A DNA stretch of 64,000 bases from Rhynchonema sp. JSB1_4 (lineage: Eukaryota; Nematoda; Chromadorea; Monhysterida; Xyalidae): positions 18,396-82,395 of the forward strand of contig JASAMV010006078.1 of NCBI GenBank assembly GCA_030248065.1, written 5' to 3'. Below, piece after piece: positions 28,601-39,014 of this stretch; within the stretch, counting starts at the first letter, position 1; each line of letters begins with the position of its first letter. The position numbers and the translations under genes were made by a program. The notes below the pieces were generated by a model. It made no database searches and was not told the DNA's origin. It saw only the letters and a program-made list of their open reading frames with translations.

Positions 28601-28824
28601 GACAAACATACTTTTATGCGGTTAAGGTTAATTGTTTTTTGAGGTTCAACTTTTCGATTCACTCATATCTGCAGGAATTCCGTGCCGAAGTTGGCATCAC
28701 CGACCCTATCATACCGATCGATGACATGAGCGTATGGTGGCGAAAATCGGTTGAGCTCGAGTATGAGCCAAAGGTGCTGTACGAACGATTGGTTAAAACG
28801 AAGAAGAAATGGAATGGAAATTAA
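25630..28824 (+). CDS. TylF/macrocin-O-methyltransferase-like sugar O-methyltransferase, 10 exons
   Basis: Predicted 348-aa enzyme. Exons: 25630-25716, 25784-25865, 26928-27074, 27136-27219, 27596-27691, 27767-27887, 27965-28043, 28108-28177, 28334-28464, 28675-28824 (1047 nt, all phases agree). Exon 1 gives a signal anchor (TPVVVAFAVVSMICLATLI), so the catalytic part should be lumenal. TylF landmarks are clear: ADWPSYGYAMTG, EKIEGDFIECGVWRGG (SAM-binding loop), KKVYVADSFQGLP, HFRRFHLLDEK, VIFLRGYFSQSMPVA, then VLRLDGDMYES and VVVDDW. The Asp residues in the last two match the metal-binding set of MycF/TylF. These enzymes methylate sugar hydroxyls using SAM and a divalent metal. Introns 5 and 7 appear to use GC rather than GT at the 5' splice site. 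Intron 2 contains a MITE. The join of exons 2 and 3 is the weakest; without exons 1-2 the first in-frame ATG is 26933 (290 aa). Confidence 0.85.
26298..26573. mobile_element. MITE family M1, copy 1 (intron 2 of TylF-like gene)
   Basis: Inverted ends ATTGGTCGCACAATGAC and GTCATTGGGCGACCAAT enclose ~276 bp. The interior (TTTCAGACCCGCAGCAACGT, ATAGTGGTTAAG) matches the copy at 36773-37039 along its whole length. Confidence 0.85.
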
Positions 28825-29331
28825 TTAAGTTAATTTCAAGCGATTTATTTGCAATTGTTGCCGCATCTTGATTTATGCTCACTCCTTTAGTTATTCAGGC
28901 ATCTTCCGCTTTTATCGATAGATTTTGATAGCTGCTTCTGCCCCAGCCACCGCGTATTAGTTTAAACTGCAGCTCAAAGATAATGCTTTATTTTATGAAT
29001 AAACGCACCATCCTTTGTCGGAAAAAAAAAAAACCCCAAAAACGCTTGAGTGTTGGTCCTTGTTTTAATGATATCTACGAGCATGTGATAGACCAAGGGC
29101 TGTCACCTACATGTATATCGGCTGTTTGGCTTAAAGTGCTCCATGCGTGTGTTGCGTGTGTGTGAATTTGAGCAAAGTTGTTTTTTTAGAATTCTACCCA
29201 AGATCAGCACAATTTCTCGCAACGCTTAGAGCCACAGCCTCAAGCAAATTGTATGGTTAAGCTCATTTCACTGTTTTATATCCAATCATGAATTCAACCT
29301 AACACAATCAAAGAAACACACATTCTATTGC

Positions 29332-29405
29332 AAACATCAAAAAAGCAACTAGGTACCTGGTTATAATAGTTGCATTGCAAACATCAAAAAAGCAACCGGG
29401 TACTT
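29332..29405 (+). repeat. 40-bp tandem duplication
   Basis: TTGCAAACATCAAAAAAGCA occurs at ~29333 and ~29373, each followed by a near-identical CCGGGTAC/CTAGGTAC tail. It lies between the convergent TylF-like and GT92-D genes. Confidence 0.75.
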
Positions 29406-29599
29406 GCTTATGATAGTAATAGTTGGTACCAAATATAGTCGATAAAAAACGTTAAAAGCCACTACCGCTGACTGGAAAGGCCATTATCCAAAGATTCAAC
29501 TTGAGTATCCTCCATGGGAGTGATAAAATCTAGTAGAAGTGGAAAAGCAAGGTACTTGTTTCGTTGCGTGTGAGGAACGACGTATAGTTAGGCGTTTAC

Positions 29600-32500
29600 T
29601 TAAACTTGTACCCAAGTGCGCGTAACGTTCACCCACTCATCTATGTGAATTGATGTTTCGCTCTGGCACACAATATGATGTGCCAGACACTCATTGTCAC
29701 GACGTTGCCGTGTCAGCTTGCTCACACAAGCGTCTTGTTCATCGAACACCTTCTGTCCCATCATCGCGTCGCGCCGGAATTTGAAATGCTCGAGATCACG
29801 GTGCAGCTGTAGCATATGATCCGGAAATGCCAAATAAGTCCCCGAATAGTTGTCCACTAGGAGCTTATTCAGAAATTTTCCAACTGAAAACACAGGGGGC
29901 TTACTTGGGAAAAGCTTTATCGTGTTTTAAGCAGTTGTTCCATTTATAAAATTTAGAAGAAAGAACACCGGATGCCTGGCTATTCCAAAAGCATTGGACA
30001 CAGTTTCGTGCTGCAGCATTGTTCCGAATAAGACCCCAGTGAGGAAAGTTTTATGAAATTTTCCGAATAAACCCCCTGAGGGCATGTTTGGGATTTTTTT
30101 TATTTTAATATCTCAAATCCTATGTATGGTATGTTCCAGTGAGTACCCAAGGAATGTGTGTTCAGTGTGTTGTGGAAGCAGCTCACCTTCAGATGTTCTC
30201 TCCATCTGATTGTGCAATTGTCGGCCAGTGCTATCAACGGTGCTATCAGCAATTGATGTGAGTCCATTTTGATGCTCTGTTATTGGTTCAACGAATATAA
30301 GCTGAACAGTTCAACGGGGGTCTCGCACTCTGATCCTTACCGCGTTCGTCGCTGATCTCCGTCGAATACGCGCCAAGGCACCGTCATTGACTGAGACTTC
30401 CATCTCTCGCATTCCATAGAGGTGCTCCCGTTCAATGGGGCCTGCACCGCGTTCGAATCTCAAAGAAAGTCCTTGAATCACACAGCACATGTGCGTGCTT
30501 TCATATCAGGAGGACATGAACGCTCGTGTGAACATCGAACCCGCATCAAAGAAAATGACCTTGATTTACAACATATTCTTATCACTTGGAAGGTCATCAG
30601 CAGGATTATCGAAGCTATGAACCCCTGGAACTATGAACCATCGTTTCGGTGTCATACGGACACGCCACGTACCTTTCTACATGGCGCGCTGAGAGTGATC
30701 GAGCGTGGTGAACGTTGACCAGCATTTTCCAATCGGAGACACGACCTGACATAATCATGAATTTCAGTCAAACGATGTTCATAAGTAGGATAAATTTGTG
30801 ATCTCTCCCCAACGGGTTTTCTTTGCTAGTAGACACTTGCGCAATTTGAATGTGAAATATCATATTGACATGTAGATTTTTAGTAGAAAGCCGAAATTTA
30901 GTCGCCCAGCGACATAACGTTGGCGCACTGCCGTCTTTTCTTACGTGAACTGAACAAGTACAAATCTCAGGAACCGATGTACTGTAGTACTGCAGGCTCA
31001 GGCACGACGAAGAAACCGCATGCAGCAGTTTGGCACCAACTTGTTCATACGGTAGATTGTTGTCATCTGTCTGGGTGCCTGACCTTTTGTTTTCGCAGCT
31101 TCCAGATGTTTTGTTCAATCAGATACCCATTCTCATGGCGCGCGTTCTGCTCCACACCATAATATTTGAAAATCTATGATCACAATTTACCAAGCGCTTC
31201 CATTTGCTTCAAGTAGTCAAAATTGAAGTCGCTGGCGCGCAGGCTGTCAGTTTTAGCTGATGTGCGTACGTTGCACTGGACGGCTGTGAAGTAGAAGACA
31301 GATACGTGACCGTTGGCCTGCAATCGACGTTAATGATTGGTGTTCCCCGCGGGGGTTGAAACAAATCGCGATCCTGTGAGGTTCCGGAGCCGACCAGTTT
31401 TTCGACTCCAATCCCGATCCCGGTAATCTTGATATAAGTCCCGATCTCGAACTTAAATCCCGATCATTGCCACCTTCTCCTGACCCAGATCCCGACTTCG
31501 AGCTTTCAATCCATTTAAACTTTATTCCTCGGTGTTTCTGCATCCACAAAACCCTTTTACTCCAGCTTAACTTCGACGTCCGCAAACTACAGCAACGCGG
31601 CCAGTATGCCACAATTGACTGAAGTTAAGCAATATTTATTGACAATCTCATTTAATCTGTCGATCAGTTAGTTGCTTAACGGTTCAGTCATCGTGGCAAC
31701 GTGCATCGTTCAACTTGCCCCGGCACTTACCTCCGTTTTCAATCGATCGATCAGCGTCGGCAGCGATCCCCCATCCCGCATCGAATACATCGCTTCATTT
31801 GCGTCTGTGAATGTCGCGTATTCGCTAATGGCTTTCGATTGCAACAAACAGTCGTTGATTGCACCAACCTATAGTACCGGAGAATGCCAAATAAGTCCCC
31901 TGGGGACCTACTTGGGACACACGGTTTAGACTTTAAACAAAATTACCCAGAATATAGCTGCAGCACGAAACTTTCTCCAATGCCTTTTTAATAGTCAAAT
32001 ATCTGGCTTTCCTTCTTCTAACGTTTATAAACGGTGCAATTGCCCGCGTTCGGGCTACTTTAGACAACACAAGCAGGCTTGTTAGTGGGAAAAATTCACT
32101 GTTGAAGCTCATCTGGTTTTTGTGTTTTAGGGTGTAACGAAGGGCGTTAGAACAAGCGTTCATGAAATTTTCCGAATAAGTCCCCAGTGGTGAGCTATTC
32201 CGGGGTGACTTGTTTGGCATTCTCCGGTACATAACGACGTTAATTGCGCAACGTATTTTGGTTGCCCTCTCTTTGGCCTGCCTTTCACTTACGGTGCACT
32301 AGGTCATCGTCAGTTCGAATATGAGGCGGATGGTCGCATGAAAACCCAAAAGTACTCCACCAGAGGTGATTCTAAGCAAACCATTACTTTGGATGAACAA
32401 GCGCTAGAATTTTACAGCTCATGGTCAATGGTCAAATGCGGCCTACATACTGATTCCCCGTCGAGAACGCGTAGATTCCATTCATCCTGAGGAAACGGCG

Positions 32501-34156
32501 ACCAGGGCAGCACCTCCAAACTGTCCGTTTCAGCCGAAAGTAAGCTGGGTTGCAAAGAAAACGTTTTTTTCGTCTGCGGTTGCCTTTCTTCTTTAATTTC
32601 AAAACTTGCTTAGAAAATCGGCAACCTGAAGAATTTGGCCGTATCCTTTGTCATCGATAGATAGTAGAGCAAGACACGACCAACTCCAACCGCTAGCCAA
32701 ATGTGGATCGCTTGTGCAATCTGTACTTTTGTGCTCATATTTGTCCATACTTCAACGTTATTTTGTCAAAAGATTCACGCGAATTGGCCTGCCTGCCAGT
32801 GAGTATTTAACTATACATGAACAAAATCACCTGTGGCGTAACATACCTGGGTCCAATCGGCCTCTAGATACACAGGCTTGATACAAGACACCACCTTGTA
32901 TTTGGCGGACGTATCTGCTCGCCACTCACGAATGCTGGTCATCGGCACAGTGAATGCTTCGGAGTTTCTCCATCGACTGATTTGCAACGATTTGGAGCCT
33001 ATGAGCCTGGAACGTCAACCTGGCCGGATTAGCTCATCTCACCGAACACCCTTGCGATGCTGTGGCAAAATGATTCGCGCTTGCAAATATTCACACATAC
33101 AATTTGCCTACATATCAACTTTTGCCGGACGTGGCTACAGATGTAACGCTTTAGGGCGGACTTTCGTCCAACACGAAACACGGAAATATTTCCGTTCCGC
33201 TCAGTTTTCAAAATGACAGAACACGATATTTCCATCGTTTGCCCGCTTGAATTATTTCCGTGATGAGAAAAGGTGAGGAATTATTTATATGAAAATTAAG
33301 CCAAACGGTATCAGGTTCCATCATTTTTATTTCACGTTTCTGTTGTCACGCTTAATTTTATTTCTGTGGTATACAAAAGCGGCACATCTCAAGTTTTAGC
33401 AGCTCTATAATCCCGATAAAATGCCGGATCGGGCCGGATCCGCAAAATTAATCGGGATCGGGATTTCGGAATTTTATCGAAACTAAAAATTTCCAGATCG
33501 GAATATCCGGATCGGGATCGAGATCCCGTTCGGGCACTGTTCCCAAGCTCATGATCGTCATCTAGGTAGCAGCATTTCACGCAACTGGTTGGTGAGAACA
33601 ATTCACTGTGTATGGGTGGCGCTCGGATTGGTAAGAACTAAATAAGCTGACGAATATACAGCGTGAGACAAACTCTTGGTCAGGTAGTTCCACAGTGACA
33701 CTGAATGAGCCAGCCGTGCATCCGCCGTTGCCACATTTGGCGATCTTCTTCAGGACACCTTTGTGCGATTTGTTGCCAATAACTGAAAACATTCGGCCAT
33801 TTTTTTTGTTTTATCTTTTGTTTTCAGTTCAGTAACCACAAACTCTGCAAGGTGCTGTGCATAAATGCGCCACGTGTTGCAAGGAAGGTAAGGCAACAAC
33901 CCAAAACGATCGTGGATTGTTGCAGTGCTGGAATCCCAGTTTAATTCTTTTAGCTTGTTCTCTAAATAGAACCCAGCCTTTAGGTTTTTGCATTTTCTTG
34001 CAAAGCTTAACCAATGAAACTTACCAAGGTCAACGTAATGTCCCAGAAAGTCGCAACTGGTGACCACGGTCAGTCGAATTTGTCTCGACAAAAGAAAGTA
34101 GTAGGAACGATTGACAATGAACACTGGTTCCGACGAAGGGATGTGCGTCGCTGCGC
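29600..34156 (-). CDS. GT92-D: GT92 glycosyltransferase with altered DXD motif
   Basis: Inverted paralog of GT92-A. Exons 5' to 3': 34156-34025, 33782-33670, ~32990-32847, 32720-32626, 32520-32451, 31868-31731, 31317-31191, 30745-30673, 30458-30341, 30276-30187, 29806-29600. Most pair one-to-one with GT92-A exons: VFIVNRSYYFLLSRQIRLTV, KYKVVSCIKPVYLEADWTQ, IWLAVGVGRVLLYYLSMTK, EVLPWSPFPQDEW, INDCLLQSKAISEYATF, WKMLVNVHHARSLSARHVER, LIALADNCTIRWREHL, MMGQKVFDEQDAC. Two differences stand out. The DXD motif is FTDANEAMYS, where GT92-A has FTDADEVMYS, so the second Asp is Asn. One GT92-A exon (7931-8177) is split by a 64-nt intron here. The reading frame is otherwise open, so it is not an obvious pseudogene. 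The anchor exon (before 34156) was not found. The 5' edge of the third exon is uncertain. Confidence 0.75.
29818..30095. mobile_element. Degenerate MITE family M2, copy 2 (last intron of GT92-D)
   Basis: GGAAATGCCAAATAAGTCCC at the left and CCGAATAAACCCCCT at the right resemble the ends of the element at 31875-32229; internal CCGAATAAGACCCC words repeat the theme. Its left end lies only about 12 bp from the 3' splice site of the last exon of GT92-D. Confidence 0.55.
31380..31515. repeat. ATCCCGAT-rich repeat
   Basis: Clustered AATCCCGATCCCG, AGTCCCGATCTCG and AAATCCCGATC words, also found inverted at 33405-33535 (ATCGGGATCGGGATTTCGG). Both lie in introns of GT92-D and look like copies of one short-motif element. 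Confidence 0.5.
31875..32229. mobile_element. MITE family M2, copy 1 (intron of GT92-D)
   Basis: TACCGGAGAATGCCAAATAA at the left is mirrored by TTTGGCATTCTCCGGTA at the right; GTCCCC/GGGGTGAC words extend the match. Total 355 bp, no coding capacity. On the minus strand its end abuts the TATAG 3' splice site of the DXD exon (31868). Confidence 0.75.
33405..33535. repeat. ATCGGGAT-rich repeat, partner of 31380-31515
   Basis: GATCGGGCCGGATCCG, ATCGGGATCGGGATT and GGATCGGGATCGAGATCCCG in a row; the inner words are partly palindromic. Confidence 0.5.
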
Positions 34157-34378
34157 CTGTACGATTGCAAAGCTTTGGATTTGGACGGATGACTTAGGTT
34201 TAACCCTTGGCTTTCTTTCGGGAAGAATATGGATTTATGAAGCAGTTTCAGTGTCTTCTAAGGCAAAATGAGCTAGTTTTAACCATTTTCTATGACGGTG
34301 GTGAGCGCATGTACATTAAAAAATTCTTTGCGAACAAGAAATGCTTTCGTCGTCTGGGATTCGATTCCGGTCCATCGC

Positions 34379-34556
34379 CTAAGGGCGAACTTAGGTTAAA
34401 TCAGGAATCCGTAAATAATTTGCATGCAAAAATACAACACGTTTCTGGGCTCCGGAAATATTTGCAGAAAACGCAGAAATCTACATGCAAAATAATGCGT
34501 TTTCCGGAAATATTTCCGGATCCCGGTTTCCGGATTTTAGGGCAGTCCTCGGACAT
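34379..34556. repeat. CCGGAAAT foldback family F2, copy 1
   Basis: TAAGGGCGAACTTAGGTTAA starts the left arm; the right arm ends in CCGGTTTCCGGATTTTAGG and the middle holds CCGGAAATATTTCCGG. Related copies are at 44612 and 48800. Confidence 0.65.
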
Positions 34557-34599
34557 AGTTTTGTGACCCGCGTTCCGCAACTGCGTTTGCATGGCCGCG

Positions 34600-36460
34600 C
34601 CCCAACCTAAATCTGCCCTAACCGGGACCGTCTGCTGTCACAAAGCTCAAAGCAAACTCATAATGCAATTGCGTATGTATGTACGTATATGACCAGAAAC
34701 ATTTGCGTCAAAATCTTGAACTTCGATAGATCAGTGGTAAAGCAATGACACCAAATCCCAGTCGGTAAATTGACCCTAAATGGGCAGTGAAAGTCATACT
34801 CAATATCTTGGTAAAGGAAAATTGTTCAAATTTTTCAAAAACAAAAGAACACAACAATTTGGATTTTCTCAGAAAATCAGAGAAGTTTCCCTAAACAACA
34901 CCGAAAATGAGGAATGTACGGCTTCAGGATTACAACAAAAATCGCCGAAAACGAAGATTTTTCTGCCCAGCCCTGGGTTGAGCACGCATCAGTAACACTA
35001 AATCGTCGAAAACCATATGTAGCGGCGAGGCAACACACTGTGAACGGAGAAATCAACAGCTCAAACACACTCACTCGTGGATATCCCGTCTTTTATCGAT
35101 GACATATAAAGACAGAGGGCCGCGATTAAGCTTATGATGATGACTGTTGTTCGTCGACAGCCGTTCGTCGGTGAAGTCATCTGAAAAGTGAACAGCCCAC
35201 TGCGTTGCTTTAGACGACAGAGACGGTAGAATTAGTATGGGATGAATATTTCGACGTTTCGTGCTAGGATTGTGGTTGCTAAACGGTGCAGTTTTCCTCG
35301 CACATGCTGATCACATAGTAAGTACTAAATCTCTGTATTTGGAAGTATCCGCTCATGCAGTCGCAGCTGAATAAACGAACTCCAACTCAAAGGGACTTTC
35401 AACAAGAACCACCTTTTGATGTTTGCGATAAAACATTTTAATTATGCTGAACGTATTGTTCGACCGAAAAAGTAAATTAATTCATTTGGAAATTACTGCT
35501 GCGGAAGGCCTGCCAATTTTGTCAACAATGTCATGCCCAACATTCAAGGTGTTTCTTCCTGTTGTCAATGAACAGTGGCAAGGTAGTTAATAGACTTTTG
35601 AACGACGCGACCGTGGAATTTTTTTCTTTTCCACTAAGTGTTCAATCGTTGTCAAACAAATAAATGGCGCATATCGTTTATGAGAAAAATGTGCCACTTT
35701 GTCGCTGTACCGCGCTAAACAATACCTATTTTACGCGCTTTCAACAAATTACGCATGATATCCAGTAAGAGGGTAAGTTACAAACTGCGCTAAAAGTGTG
35801 TTAGGTGTGCACAAGCGTAAAAAGTGTAAAAAGCAAAGCTTTTTGCTAGCGAGTGCAAAGTAAGAGTCGAGCATTTTGCGAACTTTGTTCCTTGCAGTCG
35901 ACACTCGGAGGTGAATTTCTGAACGAAATCTTCGAGGTTCGACCACATTATCTTTTCAAAACGTGTAACTTCAGATGTCTTCTTGTCATTTCTGCAGTAA
36001 TATTGGTGTGTTGTCACTCCAAAAATGTATAATGTCGGCCCCCTTTATGTACCTCAGATCGACTTGCTTCATTCGGTTGTTCGGTTGACGTATACATTGA
36101 GCGTACATTTTTTTCAAATTGGACGAGGTTTTGACAAGAACTTTGCATGCTTATCAGTGCCAAAATATTATTTTAGGGATGTAACACACGGTATGCAGAA
36201 GATTTCACCCTGAATTTACGCAACCGAAATGGTTCGGGAACGAGGAAACATATAGCACAGGCGATTACCACGCTTTGTGTGTGCAAAAGGGTTTACAGCA
36301 CAAGAGAGGTTGATGAGTGCTCTCATAAATAAAGCGGGAAAGAGAAAGAGAATATAACTCCTTTCAAAACCTGAATCTTCATTTGAAAAAAATACCAGGA
36401 ACCCTCCTTGAAGGAACAGTATCCGAGAAAGGCATACATAATACATATATATATATATGC
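34600..36460. other. Intergenic; GT92-D anchor exon expected here but not found
   Basis: A hydrophobic minus-strand frame at 35074-34990 (FELLISPFTVCCLAATYGF) could be the missing anchor, but no suitable 5' splice site in the needed phase follows. The remainder is AT-rich with no recognisable gene. Confidence 0.3.
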
Positions 36461-36772
36461 AACGCCCACAATATAAACTACCGTTCATGCCTGCTGACAC
36501 GGCTGATCAAGCCGAGGAACATGCAAGCTGATGTTGATGAAAAGGGCAACTATTCTGCTGACAGACTGCTGACCATAAACTGGAGCAAGATGAAACTCAT
36601 AGTGTTTCGACAAGCAAAAACTGGTGACCAATTTACAATAAACATCAAATTAACGGGGTTCCAATTGAGCAAGTATAGTCGTACAAACACCTGGCTGTAA
36701 TTTTGGACCCCGACCTCAACTGTGGTCGTCACGGTGCCATAGTATCGGCCAAGATCAAGAAATCGATTTGGT
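36460..36772 (+). pseudogene. LINE reverse-transcriptase fragment, frameshifted
   Basis: The frame reads LTINWSKMKLIVFRQAKTG and then KLTGFQLSKYS. A frame change near 36675 continues as SYKHLAVILDPDLNCGRH. This is the C-terminal 'N..K.K.M.F ... YK.LGV.LD..L' region of non-LTR retrotransposon reverse transcriptases. There is no polymerase core upstream, and the fragment is cut off at 36772 by a MITE. Confidence 0.65.
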
Positions 36773-37039
36773 ATTGGTCGCACAATGACTATATATGAAT
36801 TGGTCAAATTTTTTTCCTGAATCGTAAAGAGGGAAAGTGACGGGGCAATGACGTTGCGTTGCGTGATCACACACAAAGTATGTCGTAAAGAGAATGTTTC
36901 AGACCTGCGGCAACGTGGTTGATCTGCTAGATTATTTTCAGCTGTAAATGTTTTGTCAAAAATACAAGTAGCATAGTGGTTAAGGTTGAACCTGAAGATC
37001 AGGGTAAATGAATTCTGATTTAGTCATTGTGCGACCAAT
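36773..37039. mobile_element. MITE family M1, copy 2
   Basis: Ends ATTGGTCGCACAATGAC and GTCATTGTGCGACCAAT are near-perfect inverted repeats. The interior matches 26298-26573. It interrupts a LINE fragment on its left and abuts another foldback element on its right. Confidence 0.85.
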
Positions 37040-37337
37040 AAAGGCAGTCTACGGGAGGTTGTCACTCAGCCCCCGAATACCGTAACCCACCGCAAGCGAG
37101 ATCGCTGCGAGACCCATGCTGATCACTGCTTATCGACACGTGTATTAGCGGCAGCAAGCTGGAAATTGTCATCGTGCGCGTCGATCACCAAAACTTCGAA
37201 ATGTTGGTTGGTGTTGGCGCTAACACGCAAAACATAGATAAAAACCAAAATGGTCTCGACACGATCCTTGCAGATCAAAACTACGGTGGGTTACGGTATT
37301 CGGGGGCTGAGTGACAACCTCCCGTAGACTGCCTTTA
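37039..37337. mobile_element. Foldback element with ~53-bp perfect ends
   Basis: TAAAGGCAGTCTACGGGAGG, TTGTCACTCAGCCCCCGAAT and ACCGTAACCCACCG are repeated exactly in inverse order at 37284-37337. The 299-bp element has no ORF. Perfect arms imply recent insertion or gene conversion. Confidence 0.88.
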
Positions 37338-37624
37338 CCTGACTAGTGTTTTACGTGGCAGTGTCAGCATCGACTCTCACGAGTTGCTATTCCGTGCACT
37401 GTTTAGATCGGTCTTGTTCATGCTGGTGGTGCCACAATTTGCCTGTCGCTGCATTCAAAATATCTTTCAACGGGACGTGGCGTGTTGTTGTGACATTTTG
37501 TCACAACACATTTCATCATCTGCTGGAGACCCTGGAATGGGATCCAGTCTACAAGCACGTGTTCCCTATTCGACTAATCACCGTATTTGAATATGTGAAA
37601 ATCGTTTGCTTCCTAATGCCAGAG

Positions 37625-37850
37625 GGTGGAATGTTCGAAATGGTGTAAAGGTCAGTTGGGCGTAAAGGTCGGTGTAAAGTTCGGTCGAAAGCTCGGTCGG
37701 CGAAGCTCGGTGTAAACGTGAAACATTGCCTGTTATTAACGTGGAATGTTTCAAGTTTACACCGAGGTCTATCACACGTAGCTGTCGACCGAGCTTTCCA
37801 CCGACCTTTACACACAACTGACCTTTACACCATTTCGAAAATATCACCCA
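37625..37850. repeat. Foldback element family F1, copy 2
   Basis: Same structure as 3055-3284: GGTGTAAAGGTCAGTTGGG at one end, CAACTGACCTTTACACC at the other, AAACATTGCC around the centre. Lies between the foldback element at 37039 and the FkbM gene. Confidence 0.85.
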
Positions 37851-39014
37851 TAGTCATTTGTGCTCATCAAGGACTGCTGCGTGGCGCAGCAACACTCGTT
37901 CAAATCTCAGTTGGGCCGTGTCAATTCCGAGGATGATCACTCAACGCTATCAAAACTCTGCATCGCTTGCCAGCTTCAACGCGTTCAACAGCCTGCCACA
38001 AGAAGTCGTCGATCTATCACACGCGAAGCACAAGGGACGGGCATATGTTTTTGTTCAGGCCACACGCTGCTTGGTCACGCAAACTTGATTCATAATTGTG
38101 TATAAAATTCGTTCTGTGGTATTACGGTATATGTGAGTACTGGATTCTGTTTTTTTACCGACGAACAATTTTACCTTTTCGATCAATCTTCAATCGAAAG
38201 TTTCATCACATCCCTTCCGATCCCAACTAACTACAGTAACCCACACCAAACTCGTCTGCTGATCCTACCCACCACATCACTAATTTACCAAATTCCAATC
38301 AAGAAGAGACTAAACTCATCGCAAACAATTCTTGAATAACCATGGGTGTTCGCCTTTTTATCCACCGGACTAAAAGAAACAACAGCACCATGGCAAGATG
38401 TACAGTAAACAGTCCAGCTGGACACAACCGTGTTGACCTCTCGAGCAACCTTGGTCGCCCAGAACTTTGAAGCTTCGACGCAACTTGGAGTGGAGTGATG
38501 GGAGCTCAAGATCGAACATAATACATAGATCGCCCAAAGGACCAAGATCTACTGGGGTCGACTCGATCTGGCGCTTAGTGAAATTGAGTGATATTAATTT
38601 GCTTTCTTTTGCCTAGCCCAGATTTGTTAGTCGTTCGGTGATACTGTGATTATCTCAGTGATCAAGTTTGATGATTTATTCTAATTAAAACGCCCAGAAT
38701 AAAAAACGGTATATGTGCGTAGCTTCTTTACAACCAGCTCCACACTATCGTCAATGAACATGAAGAAAGTATACCTTAATGCGAGCTCCAAAGGAGTAAG
38801 CACACAAGAATACATTGTGAGGGGACAAAGGCAATAAGAAGATGCGGAAAGCGGAACACCTGAGTATTTGACAGCACTCATGACACCTAAAAAGAGAGCG
38901 ACGCTCCGGCAGACTTCAGCGGCAATAAAAACTTGAAATATAGCACGATTGACAATTACCGTATTATTAGATAATCAAATGATCGTCCAATGTTATTTTT
39001 CACAAGCTAATCTA
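37851..39014. other. Intergenic 3' of the FkbM gene
   Basis: No gene recognised; short frames on both strands lack splice context or similarity. Confidence 0.45.
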
